Assembly (NCBI RefSeq): GCF_002995495.1
Contig: NZ_PVZV01000004.1
Location: forward strand, 558,001-622,000
Length of the DNA: 64,000 nt
Direction of reading: 5' to 3'
DNA from: Actinocorallia populi
GTDB lineage: Bacteria > Actinomycetota > Actinomycetes > Streptosporangiales > Streptosporangiaceae
Under the pieces are notes generated by a model. It did no database searches, was not told the DNA's origin, and was given only the letters and a program-made list of their open reading frames with translations. The position numbers were made by a program, and so were the translations under genes. Below, one piece after another: positions 43,889-53,306 of this stretch (positions within the stretch are counted from its first letter, which is position 1; the number at the start of each line of letters is the position of its first letter).

Positions 43889-46641
43889 CCCACCGGAACG
43901 AGGACGGAACCCCTCCCCGCGGAGAGGACCCCCTCGCCCTGGCCACATCCGCTCCCGCCACCGAGGACACTCCCCTGACCAGCGGAGACCCCGAAACCCC
44001 GCCTTCGGACGGCAGCCGCCCGCCTTCCGAGGAAGACCCGCTCACCTCTCCCTCCTTCCGCCTTCGCCCGCTCCCGTCCAACCCCCAGGACGGCCCGCCG
44101 ACCGGCGGAGAGCCCGGGGAGGACGTCACGGACACGACTGAGGAAGACCCGCTGACCAGCGGCGGCTTCCGCCGGTCGCCTTCCCCGCCGAGCGGCCATG
44201 TGCCTTCGTCCTTCCGCGGCGGGTTCTCCGCCGAGCCGGGGGACGATCCGTTGACGAGCGGCGAGTTCGGCGCCCCCGCGGACGAGCCCGAGGAAGACCC
44301 GCTGACCGGCGGGAGCTTTCGCCGTTCATCCCTCCCGGGAGAGGACCCGTACGGCTCGCCGAACCTCCGGCTGGGCCGGCCCTCCACCTGGGGGAGGAAG
44401 GACCCGTTGACGAGCGGCGAGTTCGACGCGGTCGCCACGCCTTCGGAGAACGGTTTTCGCGGCCGGGAGTCCGAGGAGGAGATCCGCGACGAGAAGGGCC
44501 TCCGCTGGGCGTCCTTCTCCGAGGTGGCGGGGGACGGCTTGCTCGCCGCGCCCGACCTCTGGGAGAGGGGCTCCGGCGAGGAGGAGCGGGACGACCCGCT
44601 GACCAGCGGGGAGTTCGGATGGCGGGCGGCCCGGGAAGGGGCCGCCGCCGAGGTGCCGCGCCCCCGGCGGGCCAGGGATCCCGAGGACGACCCGCTGACC
44701 TCCGCGGAGTTCCGGGTGCCGCGGTCGGCCGAGCTGGAGGCGATGCGGGCCGAGGCCTCCGCGGCGGCGGCCGCGGAGAAGGCCGCCGACGACGAGGCCG
44801 CCGTCGGGCCGGAGCACGACGATGACGTCGAGCCCGTCGAAGCCGTGGAAGCGGTCGAGGACGGCGAGAAGCCCGCGGAGCCCGAGGACGCCGGAGCCGG
44901 AGAGGACCGGCGGGACGGGGTCGAAGACGACGCGGCCGAGGACGAACTGGAGATCGCCGAGGTGCCCGAGGCACCGGTGGCGGAACCGGAGGAGACCGCG
45001 GAGCCGGAGCCCGTGGAACGGGCCGGGGACGTGGAGTTCGGCGCGCGGCTGGCGGCGCTGGGGCGGCTGGTGGAGCTGGCCGAGGGCCGGCTGGACGAGG
45101 AGCTGGTCGCCGACGCCGCGGCACTGCTGGAACGGGCCGGGGAGCGGATGCGGCTGTCCGGCGAGCACACCGTCGTCGCCCTGGCGGGCGGCACGGGCAG
45201 CGGCAAGTCGTCGCTGTTCAACGCGGTCTGCGGGCTGGAGCTGTCGCCCAGCGGCATGCGGCGGCCGATGACGTCCTCCGCCCATGTCTGCGTCTGGGGC
45301 CACGACGGCGCCGGGCCGCTGCTGGACTGGCTGGAGATCGACAAGCAGTACAGGTACGCACGGGCCGGGGCACCCGCGCGCAAGGGCGCGGAAGGGGAGA
45401 ACTCCCTCGAGGGGCTCGTCCTGATCGACCTGCCCGACCACGACTCGATCCAGGCGGTCCACCGGGCCGAGGTGGACCGCTTCGTCGGTGTCGCCGACCT
45501 CCTGGTGTGGGTCGTCGACCCGCAGAAGTACGCGGACGCCGCCCTGCACCGCGACTACATCGTCCCGTTCGCCCAGCACGCCTCGGTCACGCTGATCGTC
45601 CTCAACCAGGTCGACCGGCTCCAGCCCGCGGAGGTCGACGACTGCGTGAGCGACCTGCGGCGGCTGCTGGAGTCCGAGGGCCTGGCCGCGCCGCACATCA
45701 TCACCACCTCCGCGGTCACCGAGGGCGGCGTGGACGGGCTGCGCGAGGTGCTGGCCGCGGCCGTCGCCGCCGGGAACGCCCGCGCCGAACGGCTCGGAGC
45801 CGACCTGGACAAGGTCGTCGAGCGCTTCGCCGAGCTGGCCGAGGGCGGTCCCGTCCCGGTCGAGATCGACGAGGAGCGGGCCGAGGGCCTGGTGGACGCG
45901 CTGACCGTCGCGGCCGGGGCGCCCGCCGTGGCCGAGGCGATGGAGAGCGCCTACGAGCTGCGCGCCGCCGGATACGTCGGCTGGCCGTTCGCCCGCTGGG
46001 CGGCGCGGCTGCGGCGCGACCCGCTGCGCATGATCAGGCTGACCGGGCTCCGCGACGAGCTGCGCGGTGCTTTCAGCGGCCCGATGGGCGCCCAGCAGGG
46101 CGAGGTGGACAACGCGCTGCACGGCATCACCGACGGCGTGGCCGCCGACGTCCCCGACCCGTGGCGGCGCGCCCTGCGCGCGGCGTCCCGGGCGCACGCC
46201 GCCGAGCTGCCCGACGCGCTGGGCGAGTCCCTGCGGGAGATCCTCCCCTCGTTCGACCAGGTGCCCCGCTGGTGGTGGCTGGTGCGGACCTGGCAGCTGC
46301 TGCTGGTGGGCTGCGCGGCTCTGGGAGTGCTCTGGACGGCGCTGGTGGTGGTCTACGGGGCCCTCGGCCTCGCCGAACCGCCCGCCGAACTGCTGGGCGA
46401 CACCGGCATCCTGCCCTGGGTGCTCATCCTGACGGCCTGCCTGTTCGGCATGGGCGCGCTCACCGCCGCCGCCTGCCGCAACATGGTCGCCCTCTCGGCC
46501 GCCAGGCACGGCGAGAAGATCAAGAGCACGATGCGCGAGGGCATAGCCAGAGTCGGCGACGAGAAGGTCCTCGCCCCCGTCGCGGCCGAGCTCAGCGCCC
46601 TCGCCGACTTCCGCTCCGCCGTGGCCGACGCCCGCCGCTGA
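43885..46641 (+). CDS. Dynamin-like/YfjP-type GTPase with disordered repeat N-terminus
   Basis: 918 residues. ATG at 43885 overlaps the partner's stop. Residues 1-400 are disordered and acidic, with seven copies of DPLT[SG]xxF and three degenerate ones (about residues 12-270), then long Glu/Ala/Asp/Pro stretches. The G domain starts near 410: P-loop AGGTGSGKSSLFNAV (about 433-447), RPMTSSAHVCVWG, LIDLPDHDS, LNQVDRL. Two adjacent transmembrane helices at about 797-830 and 838-865 (LLLVGCAALGVLWTALVVVY; WVLILTACLFGMGALTAAA) form a membrane paddle. A membrane-bound partner for the first GTPase. 304 nt separate it from ssb. Confidence 0.92.
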   Translation: MTHRNEDGTPPRGEDPLALATSAPATEDTPLTSGDPETPPSDGSRPPSEEDPLTSPSFRLRPLPSNPQDGPPTGGEPGEDVTDTTEEDPLTSGGFRRSPSPPSGHVPSSFRGGFSAEPGDDPLTSGEFGAPADEPEEDPLTGGSFRRSSLPGEDPYGSPNLRLGRPSTWGRKDPLTSGEFDAVATPSENGFRGRESEEEIRDEKGLRWASFSEVAGDGLLAAPDLWERGSGEEERDDPLTSGEFGWRAAREGAAAEVPRPRRARDPEDDPLTSAEFRVPRSAELEAMRAEASAAAAAEKAADDEAAVGPEHDDDVEPVEAVEAVEDGEKPAEPEDAGAGEDRRDGVEDDAAEDELEIAEVPEAPVAEPEETAEPEPVERAGDVEFGARLAALGRLVELAEGRLDEELVADAAALLERAGERMRLSGEHTVVALAGGTGSGKSSLFNAVCGLELSPSGMRRPMTSSAHVCVWGHDGAGPLLDWLEIDKQYRYARAGAPARKGAEGENSLEGLVLIDLPDHDSIQAVHRAEVDRFVGVADLLVWVVDPQKYADAALHRDYIVPFAQHASVTLIVLNQVDRLQPAEVDDCVSDLRRLLESEGLAAPHIITTSAVTEGGVDGLREVLAAAVAAGNARAERLGADLDKVVERFAELAEGGPVPVEIDEERAEGLVDALTVAAGAPAVAEAMESAYELRAAGYVGWPFARWAARLRRDPLRMIRLTGLRDELRGAFSGPMGAQQGEVDNALHGITDGVAADVPDPWRRALRAASRAHAAELPDALGESLREILPSFDQVPRWWWLVRTWQLLLVGCAALGVLWTALVVVYGALGLAEPPAELLGDTGILPWVLILTACLFGMGALTAAACRNMVALSAARHGEKIKSTMREGIARVGDEKVLAPVAAELSALADFRSAVADARR
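44034..44710 (+). repeat. Repeated DPLT[SG]xxF short motifs
   Basis: Within the second GTPase: DPLTSPSF, DPLTSGGF, DPLTSGEF, DPLTGGSF, DPLTSGEF, DPLTSGEF and DPLTSAEF, plus TPLTSGDP upstream and DPYGSPNL within the series. The residue before is mostly E or D. Spacing is 15-65 residues and the DNA between copies is unrelated, so the motif itself is conserved. Confidence 0.9.
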
Positions 46642-46945
46642 CCCACCCTCCCGGCCCGCCCCGATCCGTCGGCGGCGGGCCGCCCCGTCCCCGCCCCCCG
46701 AAGAACACGCGCCGCCCCGCAGACGATCCACAGAAGAGCACCCGCCCGGCGTCGCACCGCCTGCGGCCGAGCGTGTGGTGGGGCGCATCAGGTGGTCTAG
46801 GAGAGAAGACGTGCCGGTGGCGTGTCGCCGATGGGCGCCGGACAATCCACAGAATGTGGTTCGGTCGGCCGTGGGGGAGGGCGGGGCGGGAGGCTGGGTG
46901 GTGGACGGGGTTCGAGGGGAACCCCCGGCTTCCGAGGGGGAGCGT
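46642..46945. other. Intergenic region before ssb
   Basis: 304 nt without a gene. GGCGGC/GCCGCC inverted bases near 46672-46685 could be a weak terminator for the GTPase operon. ATCCACAGAA occurs twice (46726 and 46845), the second within CCACA-GAA-TGTGG (46847-46859). The ssb promoter must be here but no clear -35/-10 pair stands out. Confidence 0.5.
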
Positions 46946-47503
46946 ATGGACGAGGCGTTGACGACGCTGGTCGGATGGGTGGCGGCGCGGCCGCTCTACA
47001 CGGTGACCAGGAGCGGAGTGCCCTTCCTGTCTTTACGAGCCGGGGTGACCCCGCGGCGCTTCAACCGCGGGAGTGGGCTGTGGGAGGACTGCGAGCCGAC
47101 GTTCTTCGCGGTGAGCTGCTGGCGCTCGCTGGCGGAGAACGCCAACGCCTCGGACCTGGTCCCCGGCACCCCGATCATCGCGCACGGGCGGTTGCGGGTC
47201 CGCGAGTACGAGCAGGGCGGTGAGCGCCGGTTCACCGTCGAGCTGGAGGCGGTCGCCCTCGGCCCCGACCTCACCCGGGGGAAGGCCGTCTTCCAGCGCA
47301 TCACCAAGGGCGGCGTCCTGACCATCGAGGACCGCGCCGAGGCGGCCACCCTGTCCGACCGCGCCGCGGGCCTGAGCCTGACGCCCGGCGCCCCTGCCTT
47401 CCCGGCCGGGGGAGCGGACGCCTCCCCGGCCGGGGGAGCGGACGAGATCGGTTCCGAGGAGGAAGAGGACGTGGCGGAAGAAGGCAGGGAGGAGGCCGCC
47501 TGA
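46946..47503 (+). CDS. ssb: Single-stranded DNA-binding protein, divergent
   Basis: 185 residues. OB-fold (about 1-120) with LVGWVAARPLYTV, FFAVSCWRSLAENA, GTPIIAHGRLRVREYE and FTVELEAVALGPDLTRG, all SSB-like. The C-terminal tail is acidic (SEEEEDVAEEGREEAA) but lacks the DDxPF tip that docks repair enzymes, so it is likely an accessory SSB rather than the replicative one. ATG at 46946 has GAGGGGGAG upstream. A terminator follows. Confidence 0.85.
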   Translation: MDEALTTLVGWVAARPLYTVTRSGVPFLSLRAGVTPRRFNRGSGLWEDCEPTFFAVSCWRSLAENANASDLVPGTPIIAHGRLRVREYEQGGERRFTVELEAVALGPDLTRGKAVFQRITKGGVLTIEDRAEAATLSDRAAGLSLTPGAPAFPAGGADASPAGGADEIGSEEEEDVAEEGREEAA

Positions 47504-47506
47504 CGG

Positions 47507-47534
47507 GGTCCCGCCGGTCCGGGCCGGCGGGACC
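47507..47534 (+). terminator. ssb terminator hairpin
   Basis: GGTCCCGCCGG-6 nt-CCGGCGGGACC, perfect 11-bp stem starting 4 nt after the ssb stop, followed by TCTCGC. Confidence 0.65.
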
Positions 47535-47644
47535 TCTCGCCCGGGAGCGGAGCCGGGCGAGCCGGTTGTCGCACGGTGTGCCGGAACACATGCGACGGGC
47601 TCAAGAAAGCTACTGCTTTCCGCCCCGGGACGCACAGGTTGCAA

Positions 47645-47668
47645 CTATCGTGTTACCTAACGTGATAG
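47645..47668. promoter_or_regulatory. Palindrome in the diguanylate cyclase promoter
   Basis: CTATCGTGTTA-CC-TAACGTGATAG, 9 of 11 pairs. TTGCAA (47639-47644) and GTGATA (47662-47667) sit 17 nt apart like -35/-10 elements, so the palindrome would lie in the spacer and over the -10, the classical place for a repressor. Confidence 0.45.
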
Positions 47669-47688
47669 GCGGCCCGAGTGGGGGAAGC

Positions 47689-48972
47689 ATGACGGCAGTG
47701 CACCAGTCAGCCGCCGACGAGCATCGTCATGAGGGCGAGCCGGGGCGCGGACACGCCCGGTCCTCCCTGCTGGCCCAGCCGCTGCCCCTGGTGGCCTATG
47801 TGCTGATCGTGGTGATCGCCTATCTGGCGTCGGCGGTCTGGCAGCTGTCCGTCACCGAGTACCGCCTGCGGGACGTCTCGACCTTCCTGGCGCTCGCCCT
47901 GTGCGGGGCGGTCTGCATCGAGACCTCGCGCCGCCTGGGCATGCCCGCGGGCGTGGCCCGTGACCTGCTGTCGGCCTGGTGGCTGCCGGTGGCGCTGCTG
48001 CTGCCGCCGGTCTACGCCCTGCTGATCCCGCTGCCGCTGCAGCTGTTGTCGCACTACCGGGTGCGCCGGACCCTGGCCTACCGGCGGGTCCTGGTGACCT
48101 CCGCGACCGCCCTGTCGGGCCTGGCCGCCTCGCTCGTCTTCCACCGGGCGGTGGCCGAACCGCTGGCGGGCGGCTCGGCATGGGTGATCGAGGACCAGCG
48201 GATGCTGCTGGCCGCGCTGGGCTGCGCGGTGCTCTTCACCGTGCTCAACACCGTGCTGATCGGCATCGCGATCCGCGCCGTGCACGAGGGCCGCTGGCGG
48301 GACGCACTGTGGACCAGGGAGACCCTGCTGCTCGACGTGGTCGAGCTGTGCCTGGGCCTGCTGATCATGATCAACTGCGTGATCTCGCCGGCCCTCCTGC
48401 TGGTGGTGCTGCCTCCGGTGGTGCTGCTCCAGCGCAGCCTCATGCACCAGCAGCTCCAGGCCGCGGCCCGCACCGACGCCAAGACCGGCCTGCTCAACGC
48501 GGGCGCCTGGCAGCGCGAGGCCGACATCGAACTCTCCCGCGCCGAACGCTCCCACGAGGCGCTGGCCATCCTCCTGCTCGACATCGACTACTTCAAACGG
48601 GTCAACGACACCCACGGCCACCTGGTCGGCGACCAGGTCCTGGCCAGCGTCGCCGGCACCCTCTGCCTCCAGCTGCGGGACTACGACATCGTCGGGCGCT
48701 TCGGCGGCGAGGAGTTCGCCGTCCTGCTGCCCGGCGCCGACACCGTCGAGGCCTGCCGCGTCGCCGAACGCCTCCGCGCCCGCGTCCGCCGCCTCGCCGT
48801 CCCCACCGAGGACACCACCGTCTCGGTCACCATCTCCATCGGCGTGGCCCTGTACCGCACCCACGGCCAGGACCTCATCGAACTCCTCGCCTCCGCCGAC
48901 CTGGCCCTCTACCGCGCCAAGCAGTCCGGCCGCGACCGCGTCTGCCTCCCCGCCGTCCGCAAGTCCAGCTGA
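47689..48972 (+). CDS. Membrane GGDEF diguanylate cyclase
   Basis: 427 residues. Six or so hydrophobic helices at about 25-265 (LVAYVLIVVIAYLASAVW, LLIMINCVISPALLLVVL). The GGDEF domain at about 270-420 has RTDAKTGLLNAGAW, LLLDIDYFKRVNDTHGHLVGD and the active-site signature RFGGEEFAVL (GGEEF). It should make c-di-GMP at the inner membrane. No EAL domain is present. ATG at 47689 has GGGGAA upstream. The DNA just past its stop repeats its own coding end twice. Confidence 0.93.
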   Translation: MTAVHQSAADEHRHEGEPGRGHARSSLLAQPLPLVAYVLIVVIAYLASAVWQLSVTEYRLRDVSTFLALALCGAVCIETSRRLGMPAGVARDLLSAWWLPVALLLPPVYALLIPLPLQLLSHYRVRRTLAYRRVLVTSATALSGLAASLVFHRAVAEPLAGGSAWVIEDQRMLLAALGCAVLFTVLNTVLIGIAIRAVHEGRWRDALWTRETLLLDVVELCLGLLIMINCVISPALLLVVLPPVVLLQRSLMHQQLQAAARTDAKTGLLNAGAWQREADIELSRAERSHEALAILLLDIDYFKRVNDTHGHLVGDQVLASVAGTLCLQLRDYDIVGRFGGEEFAVLLPGADTVEACRVAERLRARVRRLAVPTEDTTVSVTISIGVALYRTHGQDLIELLASADLALYRAKQSGRDRVCLPAVRKSS

Positions 48973-49022
48973 CCCGACGCCCCGGCCGCCCGCCCGGCCA
49001 AGCCCTCACCAGGCTTCCGGTC

Positions 49023-49148
49023 TCCGCTGATCTCGCCCTTTACCGCATCGAGCAGCCCGGTCGTGATCGTGTCCGCCCGTCGTCTGATCTCGCCTTCTAC
49101 CGCGTCGAGCAGCCCGGTCGCGGTCGTGCCCGCCCGCCGTCCGCGAAT
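49023..49148 (+). pseudogene. Two extra copies of the GGDEF protein's coding end
   Basis: 49023-49082 reads SADLALYRIEQPGRDRVRPS and 49083-49148 SDLAFYRVEQPGRGRARP, matching the cyclase C-terminus SADLALYRAKQSGRDRV. The two copies have a 57-nt period and share a frame, but that frame is shifted relative to the cyclase gene. Changes are mostly at third positions. They have no start or ribosome site of their own. Confidence 0.75.
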
Positions 49149-49240
49149 CCAAGATCGAGGGGGTCAGGGTGCCGTCGCCAGGGCGGCGGGACTTTCGTGT
49201 GGTGCTGGAGGGGCGCCGTCCAGGTCGGTATCGTTTTGGT

Positions 49241-49450
49241 ATGACGACGTTGAGTCTCCGGTTGCCGGATGAGGTTCACGCCAGGCTGGTGGCCGTCGCG
49301 GAGGCCGAGCACATCTCGCTCAACGCCGCCCTGGTGCAGGCCGCGGAGCAGTGGATCGCGCAGCGGGCGCGGCAGGCGGTCTTCACCGCGGCGGTGGACA
49401 AGGTCTTCGAGGAGGACGCCGCGCTCTTCCGCCGGCTGGCCGACACATGA
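49241..49450 (+). CDS. RHH antitoxin of a Doc-type module
   Basis: 69 residues. Ribbon-helix-helix N-terminus (TTLSLRLPDEVHARLVAVAE, NAALVQAAEQW) and a C-terminal helix (FEEDAALFRRLADT) that should neutralise the Doc toxin. ATG at 49241 has no Shine-Dalgarno. TATCGT lies at 49229-49234, right for a leaderless start. GGTAT is repeated 11 nt apart at 49228 and at the start codon. ATGA overlap with the toxin. Confidence 0.88.
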   Translation: MTTLSLRLPDEVHARLVAVAEAEHISLNAALVQAAEQWIAQRARQAVFTAAVDKVFEEDAALFRRLADT

Positions 49451-49827
49451 TCCACCTGACCGCCGAGCAGCTCATCGCGATCAACGCCCGGCACCTGGGC
49501 GGGACCGCCGCCGTCCGCGACGCGGGGCTCGCCGCCTCGGCGGCCGCCCGCCCGGCCACCGTGGCCTTCGGGGAGGAGGCCTACCCGACGCTGGCGGAGA
49601 AGGCGGCGGCCCTCCTGCACTCGGTGCTCTGCAACCACCCGTTCGTCGATGGCAACAAGCGGACGGGATGGGCGGCCTGCCGTACGTTCCTGCTGATGAA
49701 CGGGGCGGACTCGGAGCTCGGCCACGACGAGGTGTTCGATCTGGTGCTCGGGACCGCGGGGGCCTGTTCGCGGACCGAGATCGCAGGGCTCGCGCGGGTG
49801 CTGCGGGTCACCGTCCGGCGGGGGTGA
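49447..49827 (+). CDS. Doc/Fic family toxin
   Basis: 126 residues. Doc-type Fic fold with the active loop HPFVDGNKRTGWAA (catalytic His, Asp, Asn-Lys-Arg), and FLLMNGADSEL after it. Doc enzymes phosphorylate EF-Tu and halt translation. An N-terminal helix (LTAEQLIAINARHLGG) fits the family. ATG at 49447 overlaps the antitoxin stop, so antitoxin is made first. Complete, with no missing residue seen. 58 nt precede ettA. Confidence 0.93.
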   Translation: MIHLTAEQLIAINARHLGGTAAVRDAGLAASAAARPATVAFGEEAYPTLAEKAAALLHSVLCNHPFVDGNKRTGWAACRTFLLMNGADSELGHDEVFDLVLGTAGACSRTEIAGLARVLRVTVRRG

Positions 49828-49885
49828 GGGAAGGGGCGCCTCGCGGGCGGCGTGGGCAAGAGGTCCGAGCCAATAGGCTAGGAGC

Positions 49886-51547
<1,662 letters not shown>

Positions 51548-51567
51548 TCCACGGTCTTCCAGCCGTC

Positions 51568-51603
51568 CCGTCAGGCCCGCGACACCCGTCGCGGGCCTGA
51601 CGG
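51568..51603 (+). terminator. ettA terminator
   Basis: Perfect 16-bp stem CCGTCAGGCCCGCGAC / GTCGCGGGCCTGACGG with an ACCC loop, followed by CTTTCC, 20 nt past the stop. Confidence 0.85.
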
Positions 51604-51679
51604 CTTTCCGGGGGACCCCGCGGATCCCTGTAGCATGCGAGGCGCCCGACATTTCCCCCACGACCCCCGAGGCGAGGAC

Positions 51680-52132
51680 ATGGAAGACACCGCGACGCTC
51701 CACCGGCTGGAGGACACCGGGTACCGCCACGTCTACGAGTTCCACGTCAGGTTCGGGGACATCGACTCCCAGATGCACGTGAACAACGTGAAGTTCCTGG
51801 GTTATCTGGAGGACGCCCGGCTGGCGATGTTCCACGCCGACCCCGTCCGGGCGGGCCTGGAGCCGGTGCGGGGCATGGTCGTCTCCCGGCACGAGATCGA
51901 CTACAAGGTGCCGCTGTCCGGTGTGATCCACCCCATCCGGGTCGAGACCTGGGTGACCGAGCTGCGGGCCGCCTCCTTCAAGCTCGCCTACGAGGTGCGC
52001 GACGCGGACAACCTCTACGCCACCGCCACCTCGACCCTCGTCGCCTTCGACGTCGAGAGCGCCCGCCTGCGCCGCTACACCCCCCAGGAGCGCGCGTACA
52101 TCGCCCGCTTCCTCAAGCCCGCCGACGCCTGA
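51680..52132 (+). CDS. Acyl-CoA thioesterase (4HBT hot-dog fold)
   Basis: 150 residues. FHVRFGDIDSQMHVNNVKFL holds the catalytic Asp region of 4-hydroxybenzoyl-CoA-type thioesterases; YLEDARLAMF, VVSRHEIDYKVPL and ATSTLVAFD complete the fold. Likely hydrolyses medium or branched acyl-CoA; substrate not readable. ATG at 51680 has GCGAGGA just upstream; an in-frame ATG at 51635 is less likely. Own transcription unit between the ettA terminator and a secreted-protein gene. Confidence 0.9.
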   Translation: MEDTATLHRLEDTGYRHVYEFHVRFGDIDSQMHVNNVKFLGYLEDARLAMFHADPVRAGLEPVRGMVVSRHEIDYKVPLSGVIHPIRVETWVTELRAASFKLAYEVRDADNLYATATSTLVAFDVESARLRRYTPQERAYIARFLKPADA

Positions 52133-52241
52133 CCCCCTCCGCCCGGCCCGCGGGTTCTCGGGCGGACTCTCGCCGCAGGCCCTGGGATGCCTTGATCGGA
52201 GGAGGTACCGTAGGCGTCCTCAGCGCTCCCGGGGAGGCATC

Positions 52242-52610
52242 TTGCGCCGTATGTTGTTGACCGTCCTGATGGCCTGCGGAATGGTGACGGGGGCGGCGAC
52301 CCAGGCGAGTGCCGGCATCACCTGCGTTCCCGTCAAGGCGCCCAAGGCCTGCGAGGGCGTCGAACGGTGCGAGTGGGGCGGCGACCCGGACGCGGTCTGG
52401 GTGGAGGTCAAGGGCGGCACGCGCAAGCTGGCGCTCTCCCGGGCGGCGGAGGTCCGGGCCAACGTCAAGGCCGCCAAGGTCAAACCGCGGACGCTCAGCA
52501 TCCAGGCCCGCTACGGCAAGAAGAACCGGATCGCGCTCTCCAAGGGCTACCGGCTCAAGGGCAAACACTGGTACTTCTCGTACAAGAAGAACTGCTGGTA
52601 CGTGAGATGA
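52242..52610 (+). CDS. Small secreted four-cysteine protein
   Basis: 122 residues. TTG at 52242 has GGGAGG 5 nt upstream, better than ATG 52251. Signal peptide 1-24 (LLTVLMACGMVTGAATQASAG). The mature part has four Cys (ITCVP, KACEG, ERCEWG, KNCWYV), many Lys/Arg and a C-terminal aromatic end (HWYFSYKKNCWYVR), so two disulfides are likely. No family recognised; cationic secreted factor by composition. Confidence 0.78.
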   Translation: MRRMLLTVLMACGMVTGAATQASAGITCVPVKAPKACEGVERCEWGGDPDAVWVEVKGGTRKLALSRAAEVRANVKAAKVKPRTLSIQARYGKKNRIALSKGYRLKGKHWYFSYKKNCWYVR

Positions 52611-52614
52611 CGAC

Positions 52615-52635
52615 CGGCCCCGCCCTGCGGGGCCG
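52615..52635. terminator. Bidirectional hairpin
   Basis: CGGCCCCGC-CCT-GCGGGGCCG, perfect 9-bp stem in the 39-nt gap between two convergent genes. Confidence 0.6.
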
Positions 52636-52649
52636 ACCGTGCGTTCCGC

Positions 52650-53267
52650 TCAGGGGGCGTCGGTCCAGTGCTCGCGCAGGTCGTGGTAGACCGGCTCGCC
52701 GACCTCGAGTCCCATGAGTTCGTCCATCACCCCCCTGAGCCTCTCCGGCGGCTCCTTGGACTCGTTCTCCCGCGCCTCCGGCTCGGAGGTGAAGTAGGTG
52801 AACTGGGTGTAGGCGTCCCCTGCCGGGTGGATCGCCAGGACGGCCCCCAGCAGGTCGGGCCGCCACTCCCGCATGTCGCCCTCCATGCGGTGCATGAGGG
52901 CGGTGACCTTGTCGGGGTCGCGCAGCCGCCCCTGCATCACCTGGACGAACCCGGCATCGGGGAAGAAGTCCGTCTTCCCCTCGGGAAAGACCTCCCCCCG
53001 CTCGCAGTCGTGGAAGGCGACCTCGCCGCTGAAGTACTTGGCGGTCTCCATCCACCACTGGTGCTGCTCGGGCCGTTCGCTGTTGCGCCGGGCCTCGGCC
53101 GCCGACGCGAAGCAGGCCGAGGCGAAGAAGGTGTCGTCCCCGGTGATCCCGGCCGTTCCGCCGAGCCAGCCCTCAGCGCCCGGAGCCAGGTCCCTCTGCC
53201 ACTGCTCGAAGGCCTCCCGCATCGCCGCGGGGTCGGTCACATGCCCCTGGATGATCTGGATGAACAT
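52650..53267 (-). CDS. Hypothetical protein, tandem ABM-like ferredoxin-fold
   Basis: 205 residues. The two halves look alike: FIQIIQGHVTDPAAMREAFEQW and FVQVMQGRLRDPDKVTALMHRM open each, and FFASACFASAAEARRNSE and FTYFTSEPEARENE close them. This is the pattern of a duplicated dimeric alpha/beta-barrel (antibiotic biosynthesis monooxygenase-like) domain. No catalytic residue can be named. ATG at 53267. Same strand as the GH13 gene 40 nt upstream. Confidence 0.8.
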   Translation of the reverse strand: MFIQIIQGHVTDPAAMREAFEQWQRDLAPGAEGWLGGTAGITGDDTFFASACFASAAEARRNSERPEQHQWWMETAKYFSGEVAFHDCERGEVFPEGKTDFFPDAGFVQVMQGRLRDPDKVTALMHRMEGDMREWRPDLLGAVLAIHPAGDAYTQFTYFTSEPEARENESKEPPERLRGVMDELMGLEVGEPVYHDLREHWTDAP

Positions 53268-53306
53268 CGCGCTCTCCTCGTCGAGAAGCGAATCCGTGCT
53301 CTTCGG

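Noticed and set aside
49023-49148. Possible CRISPR or intergenic repeat family
   Set aside because: Only two copies plus the parent gene end; they encode GGDEF tail residues.
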